64,000 nt of DNA from Nocardioides sp. BP30 (lineage in GTDB: Bacteria > Actinomycetota > Actinomycetes > Propionibacteriales > Nocardioidaceae). The notes under the pieces are model-generated. The model searched no databases. It was not told the origin of the DNA and saw only the letters and a list, made by a program, of their open reading frames with translations. Positions 39,467-50,322 of this stretch are shown here, one piece after another (position 1 is the first letter of the stretch; each line of letters opens with the position of its first letter). Made by a program: the position numbers and the translations under genes. The stretch covers positions 2,480,001 through 2,544,000 of the forward strand of contig NZ_CP123620.1 of the NCBI RefSeq assembly GCF_029873215.1, read 5' to 3'.

Positions 39467-40081
39467 CTACAGCCACCCGTTCCCGTCCGCGACCAGGACG
39501 GCCTCGGTCCGGTTGGTGGCGTTCGTCTTGCCGATCGCGGCGCTGAGGTGGTTGCGCACCGTGCCCTCGGACAGGAACAGCTTGGCGGCGATCGCGGCGA
39601 CGCTCGACCCGTCCCGAGCGGCCTGCAGCACCTCGGTCTCGCGCTGGGTCAGCGGCGACTCGCCGGCCAGCAGGGAGTCGGTCGCCAGCGCCGGGTCGAC
39701 GACGCGCAGCCCCGCGTGCACCCGCCGTACGGCGTCGGCGAGCTGCGCCGCCGGGGTGTCCTTGACGACGAACCCGCTCGCACCGGCCTGCAGCGCTCGG
39801 CGCAGGTATCCCGGGCGGCCGAAGGTCGTCACGATGAGCACCTTCGTCGACGGCGAGGCTGCCCGCACCGCGGCGGTGGCGCTGATGCCGTCCATGCCGG
39901 GCATCTCCACGTCGAGCAGCGCGACGTCGGGCCGGTGCGCGAGCACCGCGGGCACCACCTCGGTGCCGGTCCCGACCTCGGCGACGACCTCCAAGTCGGG
40001 CTCGAGGCTGAGCAGCGCGGAGAGCGCACCCCTGACCAGCGCCTGGTCGTCGGCGAGCAGGAGCCTGATGGATGAGGTCAC
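39467..40081 (-). CDS. NarL/LuxR-family response regulator
   Basis: 204 residues from GTG at 40081 (GTGA overlap with the kinase stop). Receiver domain: acidic pair at LLLADD, phosphoacceptor Asp in VALLDVEMPGMDG (about residue 55), Lys in FVVKDTP. C-terminal LuxR HTH: LTQRETEVLQAARDGSSVAA, KLFLSEGTVRNHLSAAIGKT. It is coupled to its kinase, and the ABC transporter genes lie upstream in the same operon. It likely binds the palindrome upstream of the operon. Confidence 0.88.
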   Translation of the reverse strand: MTSSIRLLLADDQALVRGALSALLSLEPDLEVVAEVGTGTEVVPAVLAHRPDVALLDVEMPGMDGISATAAVRAASPSTKVLIVTTFGRPGYLRRALQAGASGFVVKDTPAAQLADAVRRVHAGLRVVDPALATDSLLAGESPLTQRETEVLQAARDGSSVAAIAAKLFLSEGTVRNHLSAAIGKTNATNRTEAVLVADGNGWL

Positions 40082-41232
40082 GGGCGAGCCACCTGGAGGG
40101 AGAAGCCGGGGGAGAGCGTGCGGGTGGTGACGACGGCGCCGACAGCGGCGGCGCGTTCGCGCAGCCCTGTCAGGCCGGAGCCCTCGTGCTCGTCGCACGG
40201 ACCGTGGCCGTCGTCGCGGATCTCGACGCAGGACTCGGACAGGAGGATGTCACAGCGTCGGGCGCCCGAGTGCCGGATGACGTTGGTGACGCCCTCGCGC
40301 ACCGACCAGGCGAAGAGCTCGCGCAGCTCGGTCGGCACGATCTCGGTCGCCTGCGGGACGTGCGGCGAGATCTCGGCCGTGGCCAACGCGGCCCGGGCGC
40401 GGGCCAGCTCGCCGGGCAGGGTGAGCTCGCGGTACCCCTCGACGGCGCGCCGGATGTCGGCCAGCGCGTCGCGGGAGAGGCGTTCGAGGTCGGCGATCTC
40501 CACCCGCGCCCGCGCGGCGTCGACCTCGATCAGCCGCTGGGCGAGCTCGGCCTTGACGGTGATGACCGTCAGCGAGTGGCCCAGGATGTCGTGCAGGTCG
40601 CGGGCGAACCGGTTGCGCTCGTTGTCGACCGCGAGCACGGTGTTCTGCTCGTTGGCGCGCCACAGCTGCACGTTGCGGCGTACGACGGTGCGCATGCCCA
40701 GGATCGCCAGCGAGGCCATCAGGGTGCCCAACGCCACGCCGCCCTGCCCGGGCCAGCCCTGCAGCTGACCGACCACGATCACCGCGGCGACCATGGCGAC
40801 GTCGAGCACGACGGTGATCCGCAGCGGCAGCGACATCATCGCGGCGGCCGCCACGAAGACGGCGGCGGCGGTGGCGTTCGTGCCGAGCGCCGCGGTGCTG
40901 ATGACGCCGAGCACCACCAGAGCGCCGATGAAGGGCAGCGCCTGGCGCAGCGGCGGTTGCTCGATCATCCGCAGCCGGACCCGGTCGGTCCCCACGAACA
41001 TCAAGGTGTAGAGCGCCATGAACGACAGGGTGGCGATCAGGCCGATCACACCGTGGAGCTCACCGCGGGCCTGCCAGCCGTCGACCAGCGCGGGCACCAT
41101 GAAGATCAGCCAGATCGCGCCCAGCCACGGCCCCGCGCCCCACCGACGGCCGGACGCCCACGGGAAGGCCTGGCCCACCGGGACGTCCAGCCCCTGGACG
41201 CGCTCCTCGTTCACAGGGACGACGGTAGTCAC
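40078..41232 (-). CDS. sensor histidine kinase, HisKA_3 family
   Basis: 384 residues from GTG at 41232 (GTGA overlap with the permease stop). Membrane region: about five helices between residues 28 and 170. Dimerisation and phospho-site: NRFARDLHDILGHSLTVITV with the conserved His. ATPase: EGVTNVIRHSGARRC, VEIRDDGHG and GSGLTGLRERAAAVGA. It senses an envelope stress or compound, probably the substrate of the linked ABC exporter (DesK/LiaS-type systems). It phosphorylates the downstream regulator. Confidence 0.88.
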   Translation of the reverse strand: MTTVVPVNEERVQGLDVPVGQAFPWASGRRWGAGPWLGAIWLIFMVPALVDGWQARGELHGVIGLIATLSFMALYTLMFVGTDRVRLRMIEQPPLRQALPFIGALVVLGVISTAALGTNATAAAVFVAAAAMMSLPLRITVVLDVAMVAAVIVVGQLQGWPGQGGVALGTLMASLAILGMRTVVRRNVQLWRANEQNTVLAVDNERNRFARDLHDILGHSLTVITVKAELAQRLIEVDAARARVEIADLERLSRDALADIRRAVEGYRELTLPGELARARAALATAEISPHVPQATEIVPTELRELFAWSVREGVTNVIRHSGARRCDILLSESCVEIRDDGHGPCDEHEGSGLTGLRERAAAVGAVVTTRTLSPGFSLQVARP

Positions 41233-42017
41233 ACCCGGGCCGTGTCCTTGCTCATCCGCCACGCGGCGCCGGCGACGAAGATCGCGAGCCACCCCAGCGC
41301 GTTCACGATCGCGTACCACGGCAGCTCGTGCGTGAGCGGCGCGCGGGCCACCTCGGCCACGCCGTACATGGGGGTCCAGTAGGCGACGTCGCGCACCGCC
41401 TCGGGATAGCTGCTCAGCGGGATGAAGACGCCGCCCAGGAACGACAGCGCGGCCATCCCGGGGCCGAGAAGCTGCATCGCGTTCTCGCCGGGGACCAGGT
41501 AGCCCACGAACACCCCGAGCGCGGCGAAGGTGACAGTGCAGACCAGTGCCAGGACCGCACTGGCGATCCAGACGCTCGCCGACATGTCGGCCTTCCCCAT
41601 CACGATGCCGACGACGTTGACCACCACGATCGCCAGGGCGCCCATGAACAGCGCCACCAGCGCCTTGACGACGATGTAGGCGACGGGGTTGAGCGGCGTC
41701 AGCCGCAGCTGCCGGGACCAGCCGGTCGCCCGCTCGAGGGCCACCATCGCGCCGGCGGCAGCGGAGGTCAGCGCGGCGCCGTACAGCGCGATCGAGATCA
41801 GGATGTACGCCGCGACGTTGCCGCTCCCGGCCCGCTCCTGCCACCCGGACTGGGCGCCGAAGATGAGGATCATCAGGGTCGGCAGCAGCAGGCTGAAGAC
41901 GACCGTACGCCGGTTGCGCAGCACCCGGCGCAGCTCGATCCCGAGCAGGGTCAGGCTGAAGCCGCCCCGCCGTGGAACGCGGCGCGCCTCGATGTCGAAG
42001 GAAGTCGTCGTGCTCAC
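41229..42017 (-). CDS. ABC-2 type transporter permease
   Basis: 262 residues from GTG at 42017 (GTGA). Six membrane helices typical of ABC-2 permeases, including VVFSLLLPTLMILIFGAQSG, GAALTSAAAGAMVALERATG and PGMAALSFLGGVFIPLSSYP. The substrate cannot be read. In this gene order (ATPase, permease, kinase, regulator) it is probably an antibiotic or lipid exporter under control of the two-component system. Confidence 0.88.
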   Translation of the reverse strand: MSTTTSFDIEARRVPRRGGFSLTLLGIELRRVLRNRRTVVFSLLLPTLMILIFGAQSGWQERAGSGNVAAYILISIALYGAALTSAAAGAMVALERATGWSRQLRLTPLNPVAYIVVKALVALFMGALAIVVVNVVGIVMGKADMSASVWIASAVLALVCTVTFAALGVFVGYLVPGENAMQLLGPGMAALSFLGGVFIPLSSYPEAVRDVAYWTPMYGVAEVARAPLTHELPWYAIVNALGWLAIFVAGAAWRMSKDTARV

Positions 42018-42910
42018 TGGTCGCCTCCGGTCAGGCTGAGGAACGCGTCCTCGAGGTTCTTGCTGGTGATCTCCAGGTCGCGCGCACCCGTCTCGGTGAG
42101 CAGGTAGCGCGCCACGGCGTCGCTGTCCTTGGCGTGCACGACGACCTGGTCGCCGCGCACGTCGATCCGGTCCACGCCACCGAGGGCGCGCAGGCTCTGC
42201 TCGACGGCGCCGTCCAGGCCCGGCACGGTGGCACGCACGGTCCGGCCGGCGGCCAGGGCGCGGATCTCCGAGCCGGTCCCGTCGGCGACCTTGCGGCCCT
42301 TGCTGATCAGCACGATGCGGTCGGCGTACTGGTCGGCCTCCTCCAGGTAGTGCGTCGCGAACAGCACCGTCCGACCCTGGTCCGCGTCCTTGCGGATCGC
42401 GTTCCAGAAGGTGCGTCGGCCCTCGACGTCCATCCCTGTCGTCGGCTCGTCGAGGAGCAGCAGGGCAGGATCGGGCAGCAGCGCCATCGCGAACCGCAGC
42501 CGCTGCTGCTCACCACCGGAGCACTTGCCCACCTTGCGGTCGGCGATCGCGCTGATCCCGGCGTTGGCCAGCGCCTCGTCGACCGGCAGGGTGTCGGCGA
42601 ACAGGCTCGCGGTGTAGGTGACGGTCTCGCGGACCGTCAGGTCCTTGAGCAGGCCGCCGGTCTGCATCACCGCGCTGACCAGGCCGCGCGCGATGGCGTC
42701 GCGCGGCTTGAGCCCGAGCACGCTCGCGGTGCCGCTGGTCGGCTGGGAGAGCCCGAGGATCATGTCGATGGTCGTCGTCTTGCCGGCGCCGTTGGGACCC
42801 AGGAAAGCGACCACCTCGCCCGGCTGGAGCTCGAGGTCGATCCCGTTCACGGCCCGCACCTGGCCGAACGTCTTGGTGACGCCGACGAGGCGCACCGCAG
42901 GAACTGTCAT
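42014..42910 (-). CDS. ABC transporter ATP-binding protein
   Basis: 298 residues from ATG at 42910. Walker A FLGPNGAGKTTTIDM, signature CSGGEQQRLRFAMAL (with CSGGE where LSGGQ is usual), Walker B LLLLDEPTTGMD, and H-loop FATHYLEEAD. The C-terminal ~80 residues carry the accessory domain of drug-efflux type ATPases. First gene of the ABC/two-component operon. Confidence 0.92.
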   Translation of the reverse strand: MTVPAVRLVGVTKTFGQVRAVNGIDLELQPGEVVAFLGPNGAGKTTTIDMILGLSQPTSGTASVLGLKPRDAIARGLVSAVMQTGGLLKDLTVRETVTYTASLFADTLPVDEALANAGISAIADRKVGKCSGGEQQRLRFAMALLPDPALLLLDEPTTGMDVEGRRTFWNAIRKDADQGRTVLFATHYLEEADQYADRIVLISKGRKVADGTGSEIRALAAGRTVRATVPGLDGAVEQSLRALGGVDRIDVRGDQVVVHAKDSDAVARYLLTETGARDLEITSKNLEDAFLSLTGGDQ

Positions 42911-42969
42911 GGCTTCAGTCTGGTGAAGGCGACCGCTCGCCGCTTCTGCCGAGACTCACGGGGTCGGGA

Positions 42970-42981
42970 TGACAGATGTCA
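42970..42981. promoter_or_regulatory. operator-like palindrome TGACAGATGTCA
   Basis: TGACA-GA-TGTCA, 60 nt upstream of the ATPase start codon. TGACA-N2-TGTCA palindromes are typical of NarL/DesR-type response regulators, so this may be the autoregulatory site of the operon. Confidence 0.5.
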
Positions 42982-43091
42982 GGAAGCCTCCTGCCGAAAC
43001 GTCACATCGTGGCGGTCGACAGGTCACGAAGTGCTGGTCGAGTGGGCACCGCGTGACCATCGCCACAGCGCCTCCGGCGTCGGTCCACACC

Positions 43092-43097
43092 TAGGCT
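43092..43097 (+). promoter_or_regulatory. panB -10 box
   Basis: TAGGCT, about 57 nt before the panB ATG. Unlike several neighbours this mRNA would have a leader and uses a GAGGAAGG Shine-Dalgarno. Confidence 0.45.
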
Positions 43098-43153
43098 GGA
43101 CGCGGTCCGTGGACTCCATTCGGGAGCCGCGAGATGACGAGGAAGGCAGTCCC

Positions 43154-44020
43154 ATGTCGAGCACGAGTGCAGAAGAACCCGCCCCGTACGGCGGCGGCGG
43201 CCCGACCGCGCCGGCGGTGCGCAAGGTCCGGACCCACCACCTGCGCCAGATGAAGGAGCGCGGCGAGAAGGTCACCATGCTGACCTCCTACGACATGTAC
43301 ACCGCCCGGATCTTCGACGAGGCGGGCATCGACGTGCTCCTCGTCGGCGACAGCGCCTCCAACAACGTCTTCGGCAACGACACGTCGCTGCCCGTCACCG
43401 TCGACGAGCTGCTCCCGCTCACCCGCGCCGTCGCCCGCTCCACCACCCGCGCGATGGTGCTGGGCGACCTCCCGTTCGGCTCCTACCAGGCCTCACCCGA
43501 GCAGGCCTACCTGACCGCTGTCCGGTTCATGAAGGAGGGTCTGGCACACGCGGTCAAGCTCGAGGGCGGCGTGGAGATGGCACCCACGATCAAGAAGCTG
43601 GTCGACGGCGGGATCCCGGTCTGCGCCCACATCGGGTTCACCCCGCAGTCCGAGCACGCCCTCGGGGGCTACCGCGTGCAGGGTCGCGGGACCGCGGCCG
43701 ACCGGGTCGTCGAGGATGCCCGCGCGGTGGCCGAGGCGGGCGCCTTCGCGGTCGTGATGGAGATGGTCCCCGGTGACGTCGCGGCCAGGATCAGTGCGGA
43801 GCTCGACATCGTCACCATCGGCATCGGTGCGGGCAGCGGCTGCGACGGTCAGGTCCTCGTGTGGACCGATGCGATGGGGATCCGCGGCCCCCAGGACGGC
43901 AGGCTGCCGCGGTTCGTGAAGGCCTTCGCCGACGTACGGACCCAGCTGCTCGAGGGTGCCCGCCAGTACGCCGCCGAGGTGCGATCGGGGGAGTTCCCGG
44001 GCGCGGAGCACACCTTCTGA
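43154..44020 (+). CDS. panB: 3-methyl-2-oxobutanoate hydroxymethyltransferase
   Basis: 288 residues from ATG at 43154, with GAGGAAGG upstream. It performs the first step of pantothenate synthesis: transfer of a hydroxymethyl group from methylene-tetrahydrofolate to 2-oxoisovalerate. Motifs: KVTMLTSYDMYTARIFDEAG, DVLLVGDSASNNVFG (metal-binding Asp), GDLPFGSYQ, KLEGGVEM, PVCAHIGFTPQS, GGYRVQGRG and VTIGIGAGSGCDGQVLVWTD. A 30-residue N-terminal Pro/Gly extension precedes the family core. Single gene, followed by a palindromic repeat that may end transcription. Confidence 0.95.
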   Translation: MSSTSAEEPAPYGGGGPTAPAVRKVRTHHLRQMKERGEKVTMLTSYDMYTARIFDEAGIDVLLVGDSASNNVFGNDTSLPVTVDELLPLTRAVARSTTRAMVLGDLPFGSYQASPEQAYLTAVRFMKEGLAHAVKLEGGVEMAPTIKKLVDGGIPVCAHIGFTPQSEHALGGYRVQGRGTAADRVVEDARAVAEAGAFAVVMEMVPGDVAARISAELDIVTIGIGAGSGCDGQVLVWTDAMGIRGPQDGRLPRFVKAFADVRTQLLEGARQYAAEVRSGEFPGAEHTF

Positions 44021-44039
44021 CCCACGCCGAGGCGTCAGT

Positions 44040-44113
44040 TTCTGCGGGTCGAGTGGTCACCGCCGGTCGGCGCGTCGGCCACTCGACCCGCAGAAGGTGA
44101 CCACTCGACCCGC
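44040..44113. repeat. palindromic repeat TTCTGCGGGTCGAGTGG with third partial copy
   Basis: Arms TTCTGCGGGTCGAGTGG (44040-44056) and CCACTCGACCCGCAGAA (44079-44095) are perfect over 17 bp, 22-nt loop. A third copy CCACTCGACCCGC lies at 44101-44113. It separates the convergent panB and FtsX-like genes and may act as a two-way terminator. Confidence 0.75.
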
Positions 44114-44132
44114 CGTACGTGACCTCTCGGCG

Positions 44133-46694
44133 CTACTCCGAGGTGATCGCTGCCAGCACGTTCAACCTCGCCGCCCGGGCCGCAGGCAGCACCGCCGCGA
44201 GGATGCCGACCACCACCGCGACCACCAGGAACAGCGCCAGCTGACCCAGCGGCAGGCCGAGGGAGGTCAGCTGGGAGGCGAGCGCCTGGCGGAGGAGGAC
44301 GCCGATGAGCAGTCCGAGCACCATCCCCATCACCGCGCCGAGGAGGGCGATCGCGACGGACTCCAGGGTGACCATCCGCCGCAGCCGGGCGCGACTCATC
44401 CCCACGGCGCGCAGGAGTCCGATCTCGCGGGTGCGCTCGATGACCGAGAGGCCGAGGGTGTTCACGATCCCGATGACGGCGATCACGATGGCCAGCGCGA
44501 GCAGCCCGTAGATCAGGTACAGCAGCCGGTCGACCTGGCCGCGGATCTGGTCGGCGAAGCTGGCCTTGTCGTAGACCTCGACGATCTTGGCCGCGTCGGT
44601 GACCCTCTTCAGCGCCGGCAGCACGGTGGCAGCCGACGCTCCGGGCGCGAGCATGATGCTCAGCGAGGTGTCCTGACGCTGCAGCCCCGCCTGAGCGATG
44701 AGGGCGAGCCGCATGCTGATCGGCGCGGTGATCGCGCTCGGCTTGCTGATGCCGGTGACGGTGAGCGCCAGCGTCCGGCCGGCGGGGAAGGCGAGCTCGA
44801 AGGGGCTGCCGAGGTGCCAGCCGCGCTGCCGGGCCAGGTCGCTGGCGACCACGGCGCCGTTCCCGCGCAGCTGCTCGGTGCCCGAGCGCATCTCCAGCCG
44901 GTAGATCCCGGTGAACGCGTCGTCGACCCCGGCCAGGGGCGTGCTCCGCCCGCTGTCGGAGCCGGAACGGTCGAGGATGGTGGCGCCGACGATCTGCTGC
45001 CGGCTCACCGTCGCCACCCCCGGCACGCTCCTCAGCTGGTCGCCGATCGCCGTCGGGAACGGCGCGAAGGTCGTCGACTGGACCAGGAAGTCGGAGGAGA
45101 ACTGCTCCTCGACGATGTCGCCGACGGTGCTGTTGAGCGACGCCGCCAGCACGCCGATGGTCGAGACCAGTGCGAGCCCGATCATCAGAGCCGATGCGGT
45201 GGCACCCGTGCGTCGAGGGTCGCGCAGCGCGTTCTCGCCCGCGAGCCGGCCGGTCGCGCCGAAGAGCCGGGTGAAGACCGCACGGCACACCACCAGGACC
45301 GGCCGCCCGACCAGGGAACTGCTCGCCGCCAGGGTGAGCACCCAGACCAGGGCGCCGGCGCCGACCCACGCGGCCGGCGACCCGGGCGCATCGAGGAAGG
45401 CGAGCGCGGCCAGCACCGCGCCGACGGCGAACAGGAGCGCCGCGACGACAGCGCGGGCCCGCAGCGGCGCCGAGGTACGGGCCAGGTCGCCGCGCATCGC
45501 CGTCACCGGCGCGACCCGACCCGCTCGCCGGGCCGGAAGCCACGCGGCGAGGAGCGTGACAGCGACCCCGACCGCGTAGCTGATCAGGACCGACGCGGCG
45601 TCCAGGGTCAGCACCCGGCCCGCGATGTCGAGCCCGGCGGCGCGGAAGACCGCCGCCAGGCCACGCGCCAGCAACCACCCCAGCGCGATGCCGATGCTCG
45701 AGGCGACGACCGACATGGCCAGCGCCTCGGCCAGTACCGACCGGGTGATCTGGCGGCGGGTGGCGCCGAGGGCGCGCAGCAGCGCCAGCTCGCGGGTGCG
45801 CTGGGCCACCAGGATCGTGAACGTGTTGACGATGATGAAGGCGCCCACCACCACCGCTATCAGGGCGAAGACCAGCAGGAAGACCGAGATCACGTCGAGC
45901 AGCCGGCTGATCGCGTCCTGCGACTCGTGGACGACCTGGTCGCCGGTGACAGCCTCGAAGTCGGCCGGCAGCACCATCCTGGCCGCCTCCACGAGCGCGG
46001 TCTGGGAGACCCCGGGCGCTGCGGTGAGCGCCACCGAGGTGAACGCGTCCCGACCGCCCAGGAAGATCCGTTGAGCGGTGGCGGTGTCGAAGATCAGCAG
46101 CGTCGAACCGGCGGTCGAGCCGCCGTTGAACTCGGCAGTGCCCACCAGCGGCACCTTGAGCTGCCGGCTGGTGGTCGGCGGCAGCAGCGAGACGATGTCG
46201 CCGACGTGGTAGCCGGCCCGCTTCGCGCTGCCCTCGTCCAGCACCAGCTGACCGGGACCGGGCCAGCTCCCGCGCTTGAGCAGGAGGATCGGCTGACCGG
46301 CCATGTCGAGCGCGCCGGAGTGGTTGAACGCCAGCGTCGGGGCGCCGGTGCCGCCGACCAGGGCGCCGTGGCTGTCGAGGAGGCTCATGCCCTTGCCGTC
46401 GATGCTGCCGCGTGCGGACGCCACCTGCGGCAGGGCGGCGAGCCGCGTCACGACGTCGGGGCCCAGTGTGGCCGTCGGCGTGCCGGCGTCGCCGGGTCCG
46501 AACGAGTCGAGGCCCTTCGCCCGCACGGTCGCGTCCGGGGTGGAGCCCTTGATGATCGAGTCGAAGGTGCTGGACAGGCCGTTGCTGAAGACCAGCACAC
46601 CGGACAGGAACGCCACGCCGAGCACGATCGCCAGACCGCTCATGACGAGCCGGACCTTGCGCGCCCACAGGTTGCGCAGGACCAGGCGCAGCAT
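44133..46694 (-). CDS. ABC transporter permease with two FtsX domains (MacB/LolC-E type)
   Basis: 853 residues. A membrane helix at the N terminus (VRLVMSGLAIVLGVAFLSGV), large extracellular MacB-like domain, then two FtsX membrane blocks (ISVFLLVFALIAVVVGAFII and LLYLIYGLLALAIVIAVIGI), each with three or four helices. Motif RTREIGLLRAVGMSRAR is typical of the FtsX family. It works with the ATPase at 46694-47491 (TGATG overlap) as an export or mechanotransmission pump for envelope substrates. Confidence 0.88.
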   Translation of the reverse strand: MLRLVLRNLWARKVRLVMSGLAIVLGVAFLSGVLVFSNGLSSTFDSIIKGSTPDATVRAKGLDSFGPGDAGTPTATLGPDVVTRLAALPQVASARGSIDGKGMSLLDSHGALVGGTGAPTLAFNHSGALDMAGQPILLLKRGSWPGPGQLVLDEGSAKRAGYHVGDIVSLLPPTTSRQLKVPLVGTAEFNGGSTAGSTLLIFDTATAQRIFLGGRDAFTSVALTAAPGVSQTALVEAARMVLPADFEAVTGDQVVHESQDAISRLLDVISVFLLVFALIAVVVGAFIIVNTFTILVAQRTRELALLRALGATRRQITRSVLAEALAMSVVASSIGIALGWLLARGLAAVFRAAGLDIAGRVLTLDAASVLISYAVGVAVTLLAAWLPARRAGRVAPVTAMRGDLARTSAPLRARAVVAALLFAVGAVLAALAFLDAPGSPAAWVGAGALVWVLTLAASSSLVGRPVLVVCRAVFTRLFGATGRLAGENALRDPRRTGATASALMIGLALVSTIGVLAASLNSTVGDIVEEQFSSDFLVQSTTFAPFPTAIGDQLRSVPGVATVSRQQIVGATILDRSGSDSGRSTPLAGVDDAFTGIYRLEMRSGTEQLRGNGAVVASDLARQRGWHLGSPFELAFPAGRTLALTVTGISKPSAITAPISMRLALIAQAGLQRQDTSLSIMLAPGASAATVLPALKRVTDAAKIVEVYDKASFADQIRGQVDRLLYLIYGLLALAIVIAVIGIVNTLGLSVIERTREIGLLRAVGMSRARLRRMVTLESVAIALLGAVMGMVLGLLIGVLLRQALASQLTSLGLPLGQLALFLVVAVVVGILAAVLPAARAARLNVLAAITSE

Positions 46695-47491
46695 CAGGCG
46701 TCCCGCTCGTCGAGCTCCGCCCGCGCCTGTACGGCGGCGTCCTGCAGGGCGGTCATGTGGGCGAGGATGCCATCGCGGGTGGGACGGTCGAGCTCGTCGA
46801 CGATCCGGCCGTCGGCGAGGAAGACCACCCGGTCGCAGTACGACGCCGCGACGGCGTCGTGGGTCACCATCACCACCGTCTGGCCGAACTCCTCGACGCT
46901 GCGGCGCAGGAAGCCCAGCACCTCCGCGCCCGAGGCGGAGTCGAGGTTGCCGGTGGGCTCGTCGGCGAAGACGATCGCCGGCCGGCTAGCCAGGGCGCGG
47001 GCGCAGGCGACCCGCTGCTGCTGGCCGCCCGAGAGCTGCGCCGGCCGGTGTCCCAGCCGGTCGGCCAGCCCGACGGCCTCGATCACGGTGGCGAACCACG
47101 CCGGGTCCGGCCTGGTCCCGGCCAGGTCGAGGGGCAGCAGGATGTTCTCCCGAGCGGTCAGCGTCGGGATCAGGTTGAACGCCTGGAACACGAAGCCGAT
47201 CCGCTCGCGGCGCAGCGTCGTCAGCGCCTTGTCGTTGAGCGAGCCCACGTCGGTCCCGTCCACGATGACCCGGCCCGAGGTCGGGGTGTCGAGGGCGGCC
47301 AGGCAGTGCATCAGCGTGGACTTCCCCGAGCCGGACGGCCCCATGATCGCGGTGAACGCACCGCGCTGGAACGCGACGCTCACACCGTCCAGCGCCCGCA
47401 CCTCGGAGTCGCCGGAGCCGTAGCTCTTGCTCAGGTCGATCGCGCGAGCGGCCACGTCCCGGGTGTCCTCGGTGGTCGCCTGCGGTGTCAT
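46694..47491 (-). CDS. ABC transporter ATP-binding protein, LolD/MacB type
   Basis: 265 residues from ATG at 47491; an upstream extension is antisense to nadE and rejected. Walker A MGPSGSGKSTLMHC, Q-loop FVFQAFNLIPTL, signature LSGGQQQRVACARALA, Walker B AIVFADEPTGNLDS, and H-loop VMVTHDAVAA. The family energises FtsX-type permeases, here the overlapping downstream gene. Divergent from nadE. Confidence 0.9.
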   Translation of the reverse strand: MTPQATTEDTRDVAARAIDLSKSYGSGDSEVRALDGVSVAFQRGAFTAIMGPSGSGKSTLMHCLAALDTPTSGRVIVDGTDVGSLNDKALTTLRRERIGFVFQAFNLIPTLTARENILLPLDLAGTRPDPAWFATVIEAVGLADRLGHRPAQLSGGQQQRVACARALASRPAIVFADEPTGNLDSASGAEVLGFLRRSVEEFGQTVVMVTHDAVAASYCDRVVFLADGRIVDELDRPTRDGILAHMTALQDAAVQARAELDERDA

Positions 47492-47542
47492 GGGTCCAGA
47501 CAACCCCATCCGAGCCGCGCACGCGACGGCTGCGCCCATCCC

Positions 47543-47548
47543 TAGACT
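47543..47548 (+). promoter_or_regulatory. -10 box of leaderless nadE promoter
   Basis: TAGACT, then CACAGC, then GTG at 47555. Six-base spacing implies leaderless translation. Confidence 0.55.
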
Positions 47549-47554
47549 CACAGC

Positions 47555-49615
<2,061 letters not shown>

Positions 49616-49646
49616 AGCCGACAGCTTCTCGACGGGAGAATGAAGC

Positions 49647-49679
49647 GAATACCTTCATTTTCGAGAAATGAAGGTATTC
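49647..49679. promoter_or_regulatory. 33-bp operator palindrome over satD-like promoter
   Basis: GAATACCTTCATTT (49647-49660) and AAATGAAGGTATTC (49666-49679) are perfect 14-bp arms around TCGAG. The right arm overlaps the -10 box TATTCT (49675-49680), six bases before ATG 49687. A further half-site AATGAAG lies at 49640-49646. Confidence 0.7.
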
Positions 49680-49686
49680 TCTTCAC

Positions 49687-50322
49687 ATGGTCGAGCGTGC
49701 GACGGTCATCGGAGACGTGGTGGGGTCCCGCGGCGCGTCCGACCGCGACTCGCTGCACCGCGTCCTGCTCGCCACGCTCGACCGCGTCAACCGGGAGCTC
49801 GGGGTGGTCACGCCGCTGCGGGTGACCGTCGGCGACGAGTACCAGGGTGTCTTCGCCGGCGTGGGGGCCGCGATCGCGGCGACGTTGCGGCTACGGCTGC
49901 TGCTGGCTCCCGACGTCGACGTCCGGCACGGCATCGGGTGGGGTGAGATCCGCACGCTCAGCGACGAGCCGCGCGTGGAGGACGGCCCCGGATGGTGGGC
50001 GGCCCGGGAGGCGATCGAGCGCGTCGCCCGCCTCCAGCGCGAGCCGGCGCGGAGCAGGCTGCGTACGGCGTACGTGCCGGCCCCGGACAGTGCCGCCCCC
50101 GACCGCGCGGCGATCGACGCCGCCCTGGCGGCCCGCGACGAGCTGCTCGGTCGGCTCGACGCCGTCTCGCTGTCGGTGCTCGATGGCATGCTGCGCGACA
50201 TGAGCCAGCGCGAGATCGCCCACGACCTCGGGATCAGCCCGTCGGCCGTCTCCCAGCGGGTACGGCGCGACGGCCTGGCGGTGCTGATCGACATCGACAG
50301 CAGCCTGGGGACGGTGCGGTGA
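49687..50322 (+). CDS. SatD-family protein with C-terminal HTH
   Basis: 211 residues from ATG at 49687. The N terminus shows the SatD pattern: VIGDVVGSRGASDRDSLHRV, LRVTVGDEYQGVF, and DVRHGIGWGEI. The C-terminal ~45 residues are a LuxR/sigma-like helix-turn-helix (LSVLDGMLRDMSQREIAHDL, GISPSAVSQRV). It probably binds the palindrome that overlaps its own promoter. In Streptococcus SatD belongs to an acid-tolerance and secretion operon; its biochemistry is unclear. It is translationally coupled (GTGA) to a DUF3307-like membrane protein, a pairing seen elsewhere. Confidence 0.75.
   Translation: MVERATVIGDVVGSRGASDRDSLHRVLLATLDRVNRELGVVTPLRVTVGDEYQGVFAGVGAAIAATLRLRLLLAPDVDVRHGIGWGEIRTLSDEPRVEDGPGWWAAREAIERVARLQREPARSRLRTAYVPAPDSAAPDRAAIDAALAARDELLGRLDAVSLSVLDGMLRDMSQREIAHDLGISPSAVSQRVRRDGLAVLIDIDSSLGTVR

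Noticed and set aside
43956..47423. 1155-codon plus-strand open frame
   Set aside because: Antisense to the FtsX permease and its ATPase; Arg/Gln/His-rich with no domain. High-GC shadow frame.
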